64,000 nucleotides of DNA from Clostridiaceae bacterium (GTDB lineage: Bacteria > Bacillota_I > Bacilli_A > Erysipelotrichales > Coprobacillaceae), in the NCBI GenBank assembly GCA_902363625.1, contig CABJAS010000004.1:154815-218814 (forward strand), in the 5' to 3' direction. This document shows, piece after piece, positions 9,804-19,200 of the stretch. Position 1 is the first letter of the stretch. Each line of letters begins with the position of its first letter. The notes under the pieces were generated by a model. It did no database searches. It had not been told where the DNA came from and saw nothing but the letters and a program-made list of their open reading frames with translations. A program made the position numbers and the translations under genes.

Positions 9804-12041
9804 ATGGAAAAGCAAATATTAGAATGGTTAGCAGCAGATGAATATTTAGGAATGGATGTAGATGAATTAGCGACAGCATTGGGATTTGATACAACCGATA
9901 AATTTAAAGAGCTGGTAAAATGCTTGGTAAAGCTGGAAGATGAAAAAGCTATTGTCAGAGGAATTGGCGATCGCTACTTTTTACCTGATCGTACAGGCAT
10001 TGTGATTGGGACAGTTCAATTAAATCCGCGTGGATTTGGATTTATTCGAGTGGGAGATGATCTTGATGATGTTTATGTGGGGGAGAAGAACCTACATGGG
10101 GCTTTAAATAATGATAAGGTTAAGATTAAGATTGACGGAAAACAAAGTGGTTCTTCTTTAGAAGGAGAAGTCATTGAAATAATTGAAAGAGGTCAAAAAC
10201 AGGTTGTTGGATTAGTAAAGCAGATTCAGGGGAAATTTTATGTATCTGTCGATGACAATAAATTTGGTTCATTAGTCCTGCTTAGCGGAAACCGCAAAGG
10301 GGCAATGGAAGGACACAAAGTTGTTGCGAAAATCACAAGTTTTGAACAGCCGATTATGGGGGAAGTCGTACAGATTTTAGGGCATCGCAATGACCCAGGA
10401 GTCGATATTTTATCTGTTGTTGCACGCTATGATTTAGCGACTGAATTTAATGAGGATGTAATGGCAGAATTAGAAAGTATTCCGGATGTTGTGGCGGCAG
10501 AGGATAAGGAAGATCGTGTCGATCTGCGTGATGAATTAATTGTGACTATCGATGGTGATGATGCTAAAGACTTGGACGATGCCATCAGCTTGAAACGATT
10601 GAAAAACGGAAACTATCAATTAGGAGTACATATTGCAGATGTATCCCACTATGTAAAAGAAGGAAGTCAGATTGACAAAGAAGCTATCAGCAGAGGAACT
10701 TCGGTTTATTTAGTTGACCGTGTTATCCCTATGCTTCCACACAAGCTTTCTAACGGAATCTGTTCGTTAAATCCGCATGTCGATCGATTGACGATATCTT
10801 GTATCATGGAAATCAATTCATCAGGGGATGTGGTTGACCATCAGATCTTGCCAACGATGATTCATTCTACAGAAAGAATGACCTATAATAATGTCAATAA
10901 AATATTAGACGGAGATAAAGCAACGACGAAACGTTATGAAGATATTCATAAATTATTCTTCCAAATGGAGAAATTGGCGATTATCTTAAGAAGTAAACGT
11001 AGTAAAAAAGGGGCTATTGACTTTGATGTGGATGAGGCAAAGGTTATTGTTGATAAAAAAGGTAAACCAACGGATGTAGTATTAAGAACCCGAGGAATCA
11101 GTGAACGAATTATTGAGGAGTTTATGTTGGTTGCCAATGAAACTGTGGCAGAGCATTTTTTCTGGCTGCAAGTGCCCTTTATTTATCGTGTTCATGAACA
11201 TCCTAAGAAAAAGAAGCTATTGAATTTTGCTACGATTGCCAGCGTTTTAGGTTATAAGATTAAAGGCTCTTTGGATCATGTTTATCCAAGAGAATTAAGC
11301 TCACTGATTGAATCGGCAAAAGGCAAACCGGAGCATAGTGTGATTTCAACCTTGCTGTTAAGATGTATGCAGAAAGCACGCTATGATGCCCAATGTTTAG
11401 GGCATTATGGACTAGCTGACGAATATTATACACATTTTACTTCACCAATTCGACGTTATCCGGATTTATTAGTACACCGTCTTATCAGAAATTATGTATT
11501 TGAACAAAAATTAGATGGTCAGACAATTCAGCACTTTAGTGAAGTTGTACCGCAGTTAGCGGAAAGTTCATCAAACTGTGAAATTGATGCGGTAAACTGT
11601 GAACGTGATGTAATGGATATGAAAATGGCAGAATATATGCAAAGTCGTATCGGTCAGGAATATGATGGAATTGTATCTTCGGTAACTGCTTTTGGATTGT
11701 TTGTAGAGCTGCCTAATACTATTGATGGTTTAGTGCATATCTCTACATTGAAGGATGATTATTATCATTATGACGCTCAATATTTACAGTTAGTAGGAGA
11801 AAGAACTGGGAATACTTATCGTATGTCAGACCGAGTACGTATTAAAGTCATCAGTGCCTCTAAATTGGATGGTCAGATTGATTTTGAAATTATTGACAGC
11901 AAGAAGAAAAAACGTAAACCTAAAGAAGAGCCTGTTCATCGCAGAAAAGGTGATAAAAGAAGAACACCTACTTCACGAAATTTATTTTCTCGTTCAAAGC
12001 GACCAGCTAATAAAAGTCGAAGCAGGAGGGGATCAAAATGA
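9804..12041 (+). CDS. rnr: Ribonuclease R
   Basis: Processive 3'-to-5' exoribonuclease of the RNB family that degrades structured RNA and, with SmpB-tmRNA, faulty mRNA. Domains in order: N-terminal winged-helix region (1-70), cold-shock OB folds (about 75-230), RNB catalytic domain (about 235-585) with the metal-binding aspartates of [10 protein letters not shown] at 250-259, S1 domain (about 628-715; [16 protein letters not shown]), and a Lys/Arg-rich tail. Length (745) is typical. Strong GGAGGG lies before the ATG. Its stop overlaps the smpB start by four bases (ATGA), so the two are translationally coupled. Confidence 0.96.
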   Translation: MEKQILEWLAADEYLGMDVDELATALGFDTTDKFKELVKCLVKLEDEKAIVRGIGDRYFLPDRTGIVIGTVQLNPRGFGFIRVGDDLDDVYVGEKNLHGALNNDKVKIKIDGKQSGSSLEGEVIEIIERGQKQVVGLVKQIQGKFYVSVDDNKFGSLVLLSGNRKGAMEGHKVVAKITSFEQPIMGEVVQILGHRNDPGVDILSVVARYDLATEFNEDVMAELESIPDVVAAEDKEDRVDLRDELIVTIDGDDAKDLDDAISLKRLKNGNYQLGVHIADVSHYVKEGSQIDKEAISRGTSVYLVDRVIPMLPHKLSNGICSLNPHVDRLTISCIMEINSSGDVVDHQILPTMIHSTERMTYNNVNKILDGDKATTKRYEDIHKLFFQMEKLAIILRSKRSKKGAIDFDVDEAKVIVDKKGKPTDVVLRTRGISERIIEEFMLVANETVAEHFFWLQVPFIYRVHEHPKKKKLLNFATIASVLGYKIKGSLDHVYPRELSSLIESAKGKPEHSVISTLLLRCMQKARYDAQCLGHYGLADEYYTHFTSPIRRYPDLLVHRLIRNYVFEQKLDGQTIQHFSEVVPQLAESSSNCEIDAVNCERDVMDMKMAEYMQSRIGQEYDGIVSSVTAFGLFVELPNTIDGLVHISTLKDDYYHYDAQYLQLVGERTGNTYRMSDRVRIKVISASKLDGQIDFEIIDSKKKKRKPKEEPVHRRKGDKRRTPTSRNLFSRSKRPANKSRSRRGSK

Positions 12042-12487
12042 AAATCTTAGCTCAAAATAAAAAAGCTTATCATGATTATTTCATTGAAGATACTTTTGAA
12101 GCGGGCATCGTTTTACAAGGAACAGAAATCAAATCTGTTCGCAAAGGAAGTGCTAATTTAAAGGATAGTTTTATTCGTATCAAAAATGATGAAGCCTTCT
12201 TAGAAAATATGCATATTGCTCCTTATGAACAGGGAAATATCTTTAACCATGAGCCACTGCGTACTAGAAAACTTTTATTGCATAAAAAGGAAATTCTTAA
12301 ATTGGCAAAAGAGGTCAAAGAGGGCGGTTATACGATTGTTCCCACTAAGCTTTATTTTGATAAGGGAAGTAAAGTGAAAGTGGAGATTGCTTTGGCAAAA
12401 GGAAAGAAATTATTTGATAAACGTCAGTCGCTAAAAGAAAAAGATGCGAAAAGGGACATTGAAAAAGCTTTAAAGAACATTTATTGA
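12038..12487 (+). CDS. smpB: SsrA-binding protein SmpB
   Basis: Binds the tRNA-like domain of tmRNA and delivers it to stalled ribosomes in trans-translation. The OB-fold signature [20 protein letters not shown] and the basic C-terminal tail ([10 protein letters not shown]) are present; 149 residues is the normal length. It overlaps rnr by four bases and lies 50 bases before the tmRNA gene, so the whole rescue system (nuclease, SmpB, tmRNA) is contiguous. The ssrA -35 region overlaps its stop codon. Confidence 0.96.
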   Translation: MKILAQNKKAYHDYFIEDTFEAGIVLQGTEIKSVRKGSANLKDSFIRIKNDEAFLENMHIAPYEQGNIFNHEPLRTRKLLLHKKEILKLAKEVKEGGYTIVPTKLYFDKGSKVKVEIALAKGKKLFDKRQSLKEKDAKRDIEKALKNIY

Positions 12488-12513
12488 TTTCATTTCAATG
12501 AATGTGCTATAAT
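12484..12513 (+). promoter_or_regulatory. Promoter of ssrA
   Basis: TTGATT (12484-12489), 18-bp spacer, perfect TATAAT (12508-12513). The -35 overlaps the smpB stop codon. Confidence 0.75.
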
Positions 12514-12515
12514 TC

Positions 12516-12535
12516 ATATGCGGTTATCCGCATAT
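12516..12535 (+). other. Hairpin in the tmRNA 5' leader
   Basis: An eight-base perfect stem, ATATGCGG (12516-12523) with CCGCATAT (12528-12535) and a four-base loop, ends two bases before the mature tmRNA 5' end. It would be cut off by RNase P; it may shape the precursor. Confidence 0.55.
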
Positions 12536-12537
12536 CT

Positions 12538-12889
12538 GGGGTCGTCTTGGATTCGACAGGGACAAGTCTGACTTTAGCTGCAGTCGGCGGCACACGTTAC
12601 GTGCACAAACAAATAACTGGAAACAGAACAAATTATTCATTTGCCTAATTAAGTCGACATAGACTTTGGCATGCTACTGTTGGATTTACTCATAATTCAT
12701 CAGCTAGTATCATAACTTATGAGTTAAGAAAAAGGATTGCCTAGCTCCTTTTTACGAAAACCAATAGGCTCGCTAAGTGAAAGATTGCTTATTGATCGTA
12801 GCTTAGTTAAACCCATTCAATAAGATAAACTGTAGACGCTTTAGAGGGACTGTTTTTGGACGGGGGTTCGATTCCCCCCGGCTCCACCA
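12538..12889 (+). ncRNA. ssrA: Transfer-messenger RNA (tmRNA)
   Basis: The 5' end GGGGTCG pairs with CGGCTCC near the 3' end to form the seven-pair acceptor stem, followed by A and an encoded CCA (12887-12889). The tRNA-like part has the D-loop block GGATTCGACAGG and the T arm GGGGGTTCGATTCCCCC. By analogy with the Bacillus molecule, the tag starts at GGA 12619 after AAATAACT and ends at TAA 12646-12648, giving the encoded tag GNRTNYSFA, preceded by the tRNA-borne alanine. Nine codons is short, and the NYSFA end resembles Mollicutes tags. Length is 352 bases. The 3' end is also the left boundary of an accessory island. Confidence 0.96.
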
Positions 12890-12901
12890 AATAAAAGTGC
12901 T

Positions 12902-12967
12902 AAGTTGGATGTCATCGAAAAAAAGCCGATAAATAAAGGCTTATTCGATGATTTGTCCAACTTTTTT
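12902..12967 (+). terminator. Terminator of ssrA
   Basis: A long interrupted stem: AAGTTGGA (12902-12909) pairs with 12956-12963, and TCATCGAA pairs with TTCGATGA further in. A T run follows. Confidence 0.82.
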
Positions 12968-13139
12968 ATTTACCCATTCACCGTGGATGTCATCAGAATT
13001 TTATGAAAAATGAGCGATTTTTGGTTGCTGGAATTCAAGGAACTGTGCCCAAGTTGGATGTCACCAAGGTATCTAAGTTTGAGAGATTATGCTATGATTG
13101 ACATAGAGATAAATTAAGATTTCGTGGAGGTATTAAAAA
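12968..13139 (+). other. Intergenic start of the ssrA-linked island
   Basis: No gene seen. The word TGGATGTCATC or a one-base variant occurs at 12906, 12984 and 13055; the outer two copies share the longer AAGTTGGATGTCA. These may be remnants of a duplicated terminator or element end. Confidence 0.4.
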
Positions 13140-14040
13140 ATGAATTTCAAATCAAATAGGTTACCTTCTTCATTGGAAGAATTAAAATGGTACTGGAGTA
13201 AATGTGTGAGAGAAAATATGAGTTTCTCAAATATTACCATAAATGAAAAACAAGTTGATTTTACCCAGGCTGTTGATTACTTTGACCTTACAGATGGTGG
13301 GGGCCGACAAGATTTCTTTTGTAGGCAGACAGTTTTATTTTTTTGCACAGCCTGTTGCACTAACAGAGTTTGAATTAAATATATTTGGAGATTTAAATGC
13401 AGATACACAAATTGGTGTGTTGTTAAGTAATATTAATCATCTACGTACTGATGCGTCTTCATATGGTATATATGCTACTTTCGTATATATTGATAAGAGC
13501 GTTTATTGTGCTTTTACAATTTGTCTTGTGGATAAAGATACAGGAATGGAGATGGAAACAGCCGTTGTTGAAATTAGTCAAGACGAAGAAGCTTATGTTC
13601 AACCTATTTTCATAAATGAGGAAGCTTTATATTATTTTAACTATGATGATATCGCAAAGCTGTCATACTGGTTAGGTAATTTTTGGATTGGGATTCAATA
13701 CGAAATGAACAATCGACCGGAAGAGATTAGAATTGTAGAACAGAGAGGACAGATAACAGGAAATCATGGAGAGTATAAAAAGGGCGACCATATTGTTCTA
13801 GTTAGAAGTATAGTTCCTATTGATGAAGATGGCAATATAATCAAATATGATACCACTGGTTCTAATCGTCAGTATACTGCTGCGGTATGGGGAGTCTGTG
13901 GACACTACAGAACTTTACCAAGTGGTAGAGTAACTTATGTAAGTCCTCACCATAAAGGAAAGGATCGAGATAAACTGGATACTTATGACGAAAAAGAATA
14001 TCAATTCGTTGATGAAAAGATAGATTCAGATATAAGATAA
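13140..14040 (+). pseudogene. Frameshifted gene of unknown function
   Basis: Two overlapping frames make one protein. The first frame (13140-13373) reads sensibly to DYFDLTDGG; the second carries on with ADKISFVGRQFYFFAQPV to 14040. The switch lies at a run of five G residues (13299-13303); removing one G restores a 299-residue product. SD-like GGAGG precedes the ATG at 13140. The protein is acidic and beta-rich in appearance, without membrane segments, and I do not recognise it. It is AT-rich and lies just inside the island next to ssrA. A sequencing error or slippage-based phase variation in the G tract cannot be excluded. Confidence 0.65.
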
Positions 14041-14314
14041 ACACTCCAGGAACATCCTGATACTGAAAAGGTAGGTTATATTTGTAGGTAAGGGCATGAT
14101 TCATAATGGATCGTGATTTTTTTAGTTATCCATGTTAACTCAAATTGAAATTTATTACAAGAATAGACTTTGTATAGATAAGAGGTCTATAATGAAATAA
14201 AGAAGGAGGGTGAAGAGTTATGAGAAAACTACTTACTATGCTGATAATTGCAAGGAGAATGGTCGATTAAAATATTATATATTAATAATGTATTTCTGAA
14301 GGAAGGAAGAAAAT
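14041..14314 (+). other. Intergenic region with a tiny ORF
   Basis: No clear gene. An ATG at 14220 opens a 16-codon ORF ending at 14270, behind a strong AAGGAGGG; another frame over the same bases reads YYADNCKENGRLKYYI, which looks like a fragment of a larger lost protein. I cannot tell which, if either, is real. Confidence 0.35.
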
Positions 14315-15277
14315 ATGACTGTTGAATTCACAGAAGAAGAATTTGTGCGTAATCATACTATAGAACTGGAGTATCTATATAACTTAAATGTTCCAAGGTA
14401 TATATCTAAACAAGAGGAGGAAAAAAAAGGATATGATATTGCATTTGAAGAATATATATATCCTATATATATTCAGTATAAAATTTCAACGCTTCTTACA
14501 AGAAGTAATGCTAAGTATTGGTCTGAATTCAAAGGACCTTATTATAAGTTTGATTTACATCGTAAAAATAAATATAAACAACATAATACGCTTGTCGAGT
14601 TAGCTAAAAGTGCAAAAACTTATTATTGTGCGCCAGCATTCTTTACTCGGGATGCACTGTTGCTATATCATTGAAATAAGAAAGTTGTCGAACATAGTGT
14701 ATTTATTGAAATTGGACAATTAGGAAAAATTACGACTAATGTACAGCATTGCATCTGTTTTTCACCAAGTTTGATAAAAAAAACTATGCATTCTGAACCT
14801 GTAAATATTGAATTTACATTATCAAAAGAATTATTTGGAGAATTCAAACCAGTGAAATTATCTGATTTTATTAAATCTGCATATAAATTATTGGCAGAAA
14901 TTGAAGAACGATTTCCATATATTCTTGATGATCCAGATTCTATTTCAATTAAAGAGAATAAGATTAATGCTAATATAGAAAGAGGATTATATAATGATAA
15001 AAAACAAAAATTATCTGTAGATAGAGAAATTCAATCAGATGGATTAATGAAACATACAATATTAAATGAGGATGAGGTTTACTATGAAGTTTTAATTGAG
15101 GATAAAGTAGCTATGACAAAAACAATAGATATACATGAGAAATTAGAATATATAAAAAAAACAGAATTATTTATAGAAAATAATTTAAATAGTAATAATT
15201 ATAAATTTTATTTAACACATGTAGTAGATTCATTGCAAATACATGGTATAAAGATAATGTTAAAGAAACATGATTGA
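14315..15277 (+). pseudogene. Gene of unknown function interrupted by one in-frame TGA
   Basis: One reading frame of 321 codons runs from ATG 14315 (GGAAGG upstream) to 15277 with a single TGA at codon 120 (14672-14674). The frame continues without a shift (NKKVVEHSVFIEIGQLGKIT), and a later ATG at 14771 could re-start a 168-residue product. The protein is acidic, rich in Glu, Lys, Ile and Asn, with no membrane helices or motif I recognise. Base composition is very AT-rich like the rest of the island. Most likely a recently inactivated cargo gene; reading of TGA as an amino acid is unlikely because neighbouring genes use TGA to stop. Confidence 0.6.
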
Positions 15278-15336
15278 AAAAAATTATTAACGATTTTCTC
15301 TTTTATTAAAGTTAAGATTATATATTTAGAGAGTTA

Positions 15337-15345
15337 TGTTATAAT
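15337..15345 (+). promoter_or_regulatory. Orphan extended -10 promoter-like site
   Basis: TGTTATAAT: perfect -10 (15340-15345) with TGn. No ORF follows before the terminator at 15556, so any transcript would be a non-coding RNA of about 230 bases. Confidence 0.4.
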
Positions 15346-15458
15346 TTAAACAATATAGTCAAAAACTAATTTATGAATATATTCTAATGCTTACAACTGA
15401 GCTTATGATAAAGTAAAATAGTCTAGATTTAATTGAATAAAGATGTTTCAAAAAGGAT

Positions 15459-15539
15459 GAATAAAACTTTGATAGAACGCTTTCAAATATAATTAGTTAT
15501 ATTTTCTGGACAAGAGTTCGACTTTCGCCACCTCTACCA
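15459..15539 (+). repeat. Degenerate copy of the ssrA 3' end (probable old att site)
   Basis: Resembles the last 70 or so bases of ssrA (12818-12889). Shared landmarks in order: AATAA, a CGCTTT block, a TGGAC box, GTTCGA of the T loop, CC, and a final CT-ACCA ending at 15539. The T-arm pairing is partly lost. Elements that integrate at the 3' end of tmRNA genes duplicate this segment, so this is read as the far attachment site or the displaced original end. A decayed tRNA 3' end is the alternative. Confidence 0.6.
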
Positions 15540-15555
15540 TATATATTAAATATAG

Positions 15556-15582
15556 CGAATATGTAATAGTATTCGTTTTTTT
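15556..15582 (+). terminator. Terminator after the ssrA-like remnant
   Basis: CGAATA (15556-15561) pairs with TATTCG (15570-15575), eight-base loop, then seven T residues. Confidence 0.7.
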
Positions 15583-15658
15583 AATACACAAAATTTGTTA
15601 TTCTTCGTATAAGAACATGTTAATTCAAAATATAAAAAATAAATAAAGGATTTTTAAT

Positions 15659-16078
15659 ATGGAAAATAAGAAATCAGAAATATTAATGTATCAAACTGAA
15701 GATGGATTAACAAGAATTGAAGTGTATTTAGAAGAGAAAACCATTTGGTTAAATGCTAAACAAATGGCAGAGTTATTTGATTGCGATCCAAAGAATATTA
15801 GAAAGCATATTAAAAATGTGCTTGAGGATGGTGAAATGTCACCAATTTCAACTGTTGCAAAATTTGCGACAATTTAAAATGAAGGTGATAGATAAGTTGA
15901 ACGTAATGCAGAATATTATAATATAGATGTTGTTGGCTGTCTTGGATATCATGTCCAATTCCAGCATAGAATGTAGTTTAGAATTTAAACTAATAAAGTA
16001 TTGAAGGAATATATGATTAAAGGTTTTGCAATGGAAGATTAGCGATTAAAAGATTTTGACAAAATAGTAATGTATTAG
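15659..16078 (+). pseudogene. RhuM-family gene, destroyed by nonsense codons
   Basis: The first 72 codons give a RhuM N-terminus (KSEILMYQTEDGLTRIEVYL, then WLNAKQMAELFDCDPKNIRKHI). After the stop at 15875 the same frame keeps giving family sequence: EYYNIDVVGCLGYHVQFQ, then FRI, then KVLKEYMIKGFAMED and RLKDFD. Stops stand where the family normally has Gln, Glu, Gln, Trp and Glu, with no indel, so the gene has died by point mutation. RhuM proteins (DNA-binding-like fold, function unclear) are common on mobile islands and near defence genes. An AAGGA precedes the ATG. Confidence 0.8.
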
Positions 16079-16200
16079 TGTTTTATAACTACATGTTAAA
16101 TTTAATAAAAAGTAGCTGAATTCATAAACTGTTCGTTTTTATACTTATAAATGAAGTATTATGAGCAGAAAATGTTATGTTACTAATTATAATGATAATT

Positions 16201-16209
16201 TGTTATAAT
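16201..16209 (+). promoter_or_regulatory. Extended -10 promoter of the nSTAND gene
   Basis: TGTTATAAT with perfect -10 at 16204-16209; a second TATAAT lies at 16188-16193. The start codon is at 16243. Confidence 0.6.
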
Positions 16210-16242
16210 ATATTAAGAGTAATGTTTCAAAGGAGAACTACA

Positions 16243-19200
16243 ATGGCAAATTATGATTTCCATCACTTATTAGAACCACTTGAATTTGAATCCTTAGCTA
16301 TATCAGTACTTAGTATAAGGGAAGGATGTGAGTTTGAAAGATTTAAAGATGGTAAGGATGGTGGTATTGATAGCTTCTATAGTTCGACAGAAGGATTAAC
16401 TATTGTTCAAGTTAAAAGATATAAAGATGATTGGAAATATGTTAAACAAAGATTAAAACTCGAAGTAAATAAGGTAAGGAAAATTAATCCCAAAAGGTAT
16501 ATTTTGGTTTTATCTGTGGGATTATTACCACAATATAAACAAGAAATTATGAAAATGTTTGACGGATATATTTTAAATTCGACTGATATTGTGACTTCTA
16601 ATGATATTAATGCTTATTTTGAAAATTCAATATATCAGCAAGTTGAATTGGCATATCCGAAATTATGGATTTCTAGCACTAATGTTTTAGAATGCTTATT
16701 AAGAAATGGTATAAATAATGCAATTTATAATAAATCAAAATTAGGTTATTTAAAAATGAAAGAGGAACTTAAAACTTTTGTGCCAGTATCTTTGCTATAT
16801 AAAGCAATGGAAATATTGAATAAAAATCATTCTATTATTATATCTGGAAATCCTGGTGTTGGTAAATCAATCAATGCCATGAGTTTGGCAAATTACTATT
16901 TGGAGAAAAAATCTTTTGAAGAACTTTATTTTATTCAATCTGTAAATGATATTTTTCAAGTTATCAATGAAAAAAAATCACAAGTATTTATCTTTGATGA
17001 TTTTTGGGGGAAAATTCAGTTTTCAAATACTTATTTAAAGATAAATGATGAAGAACAAATACTAAATCTTATTGACTATTTTAAAAAAGTAGATAGTAAG
17101 ATTTTAATTATTACAACACGTGAGTATGTTTTACAGCAAGGCTTGATAAAATTTTTGGATATGAAAGATAGATATGAAAAAGACAAAATAATTTTAAATC
17201 TGAATGACTATGACGAAATTGAAAAAATAGATATTATGTTTAAGCATCTGCATAATTCAGTGCTTGAATGGAAGTATATTAAGCAGTTTTATATTAACTG
17301 TGAAAAAATTGCTAATCATAGAAATTACTCACCAAGATTTATAACTGATTATTTGAAATTAGAAATTGACACTGAAGTTTCACCTTATGAATACATAGAT
17401 AATTTTTTTGATAGATTAGATAATCCGGAATTATTTTGGGAGAATACATTTTTGCAATTATCTTATGAAGCAAGACTGATAAGTATTATTATATCAACTA
17501 GTGATCAGGATTTATCAATACTAGAAATAAGAAATACATATAATAATATTGTTAAAGCAGGAGAATTTGGTTTAAAAGCAGAATTATTTGATAGCGCAAT
17601 TAAAGAATTAAGCAATACGATTTTAAACATTTATAATAAATATAGTGATGATTTTTATGAAGGAAATATTTTTGTTAGATTTTTGAATCCATCTATTAAT
17701 GATTATTTAAGTATGTACATAAATAAGTATGCAGAAATTTATATACCTTGCTTAATTAATAATATTGAATATATAGATCAGTTATTATATTTAGTAGAAA
17801 ATGAAAAGTTGGAAATTAACCAAAAATATATGAAGTTATTAAATTCTCGTCTAAAAGAACAATTCTTAGATATGACAATGACTACTGCGGGACAAGAAAC
17901 TTTGATGGCATATATTGGAGATTTAGAGCATCAACAATTAACTAAAATTTATCTATTATTGAGTCTTTACAATAAAAACAAGAGTAAAATATTATTTTCT
18001 TTGATAAAAAATTATGCTGATGATTCTTATGAAAAATTAAAATACGAATATAAGCAATTTTATGAAACAGATATGGAAACATTGCCTGGCTTTTTTAGTA
18101 AAATAAAGGAAATTGGAATAGAATTTAATGGTACAAAGTTGATTGAAAACTATTATAAACATTGTACATTTGCAACTGAAGTTGCTGCAGTAAAAGATTT
18201 TGAAGAAGGTTATCTAAATGAATATGAAGAATTTATGAGTCAATATAGAGAAAAAATAAAAAAGAATATGAAAGATTTAATAATTGATGATATTTATCAT
18301 TATATTGATTTAATATATGATGAATTTGAAGTGGAAGACTCAGAACTTCAGTTAGATATGTTACTAGATAGAATTCCAGATTTATTACATCAATTTGATT
18401 TAAGATATACAAAAAAATATAAAAACTTGGTTTATACAGCTGCAGAGAGAGAAATTTATGATTATTCAGAAAGTTGTTCAAATGTTGAATTTCCTAAATA
18501 TGAAAACGCATATAATAAAGAGAAACAAAATAAAGAAGTGTATTTAAAAAAATCGGCGGAATGGTTATTAGGAGTTCCCACAGTATTGAGTAAATCAGAG
18601 GTTGAAAATTCCTTACTATATGCTGATTTAAATCAGTCAACAAAGGAGTTTTTGTTAAGTTCAACACTTTCAGAAGATATATATGAATTATTATATTCAC
18701 TAGATTATAATAAAAAAGTAGTGACTTATTTTTCTGGTATTAATATATCAAATATTAACATTTGGAATTTTTATTCATCAATATTTGATTCTTTAAATAG
18801 CGCAATAAAATCAAATATTGATATTCTTTCCGCTTTTATTTTTGGTATGTTTAAACATAATACTAGTAAATTTCATAAAGAAAGTAAATTATTTGTAAAT
18901 TCTGAATTATTAATAAAGGATGCAGACAAACTTGTTGAAATTGGAATATTATGTAAGAGAGGTAGGTGGTATCAATTTCAAAATTACACATTATTAGTTT
19001 ATTGTACTATTATGTGTGTTAAATCATTAGATGAAAATCAAAAACAAATGTTTTATGATCAAAGAATTTGGGATTGTATTGATAATCTTGATAATAACGC
19101 CACTTTTTATAAAATATTAGAACAAGCAGACACAGTCGCATATAATAAGTATTTTATTGAACCTATATTAAGAGATTTTATAGAGTTAGTAGATTATAAA

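Larger units (their letters stand above)
15278..15658 (+). other. Non-coding stretch with a decayed ssrA 3' end
   Basis: No ORF. It holds a promoter-like extended -10 (15337-15345), a degenerate copy of the tmRNA 3' end (15459-15539) and a terminator (15556-15582), listed separately. Confidence 0.6.

Noticed and set aside
14672-14674. TGA read as tryptophan (Mollicutes-type code)
   Set aside because: Several neighbouring genes, including rnr, the MerR-linked genes and the kinase at 46325 region, use TGA as a normal stop, so recoding would extend them wrongly.
15875-16060. Recoded stop codons in the RhuM frame
   Set aside because: The stops replace different residues (Gln, Glu and Trp), not one amino acid, so decay is the simpler reading.
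16177-16242. Upstream ATG that would add 22 residues to the nSTAND protein
   Set aside because: The extra residues are hydrophobic and encoded by the promoter region; AAAGGAG sits correctly before ATG 16243.
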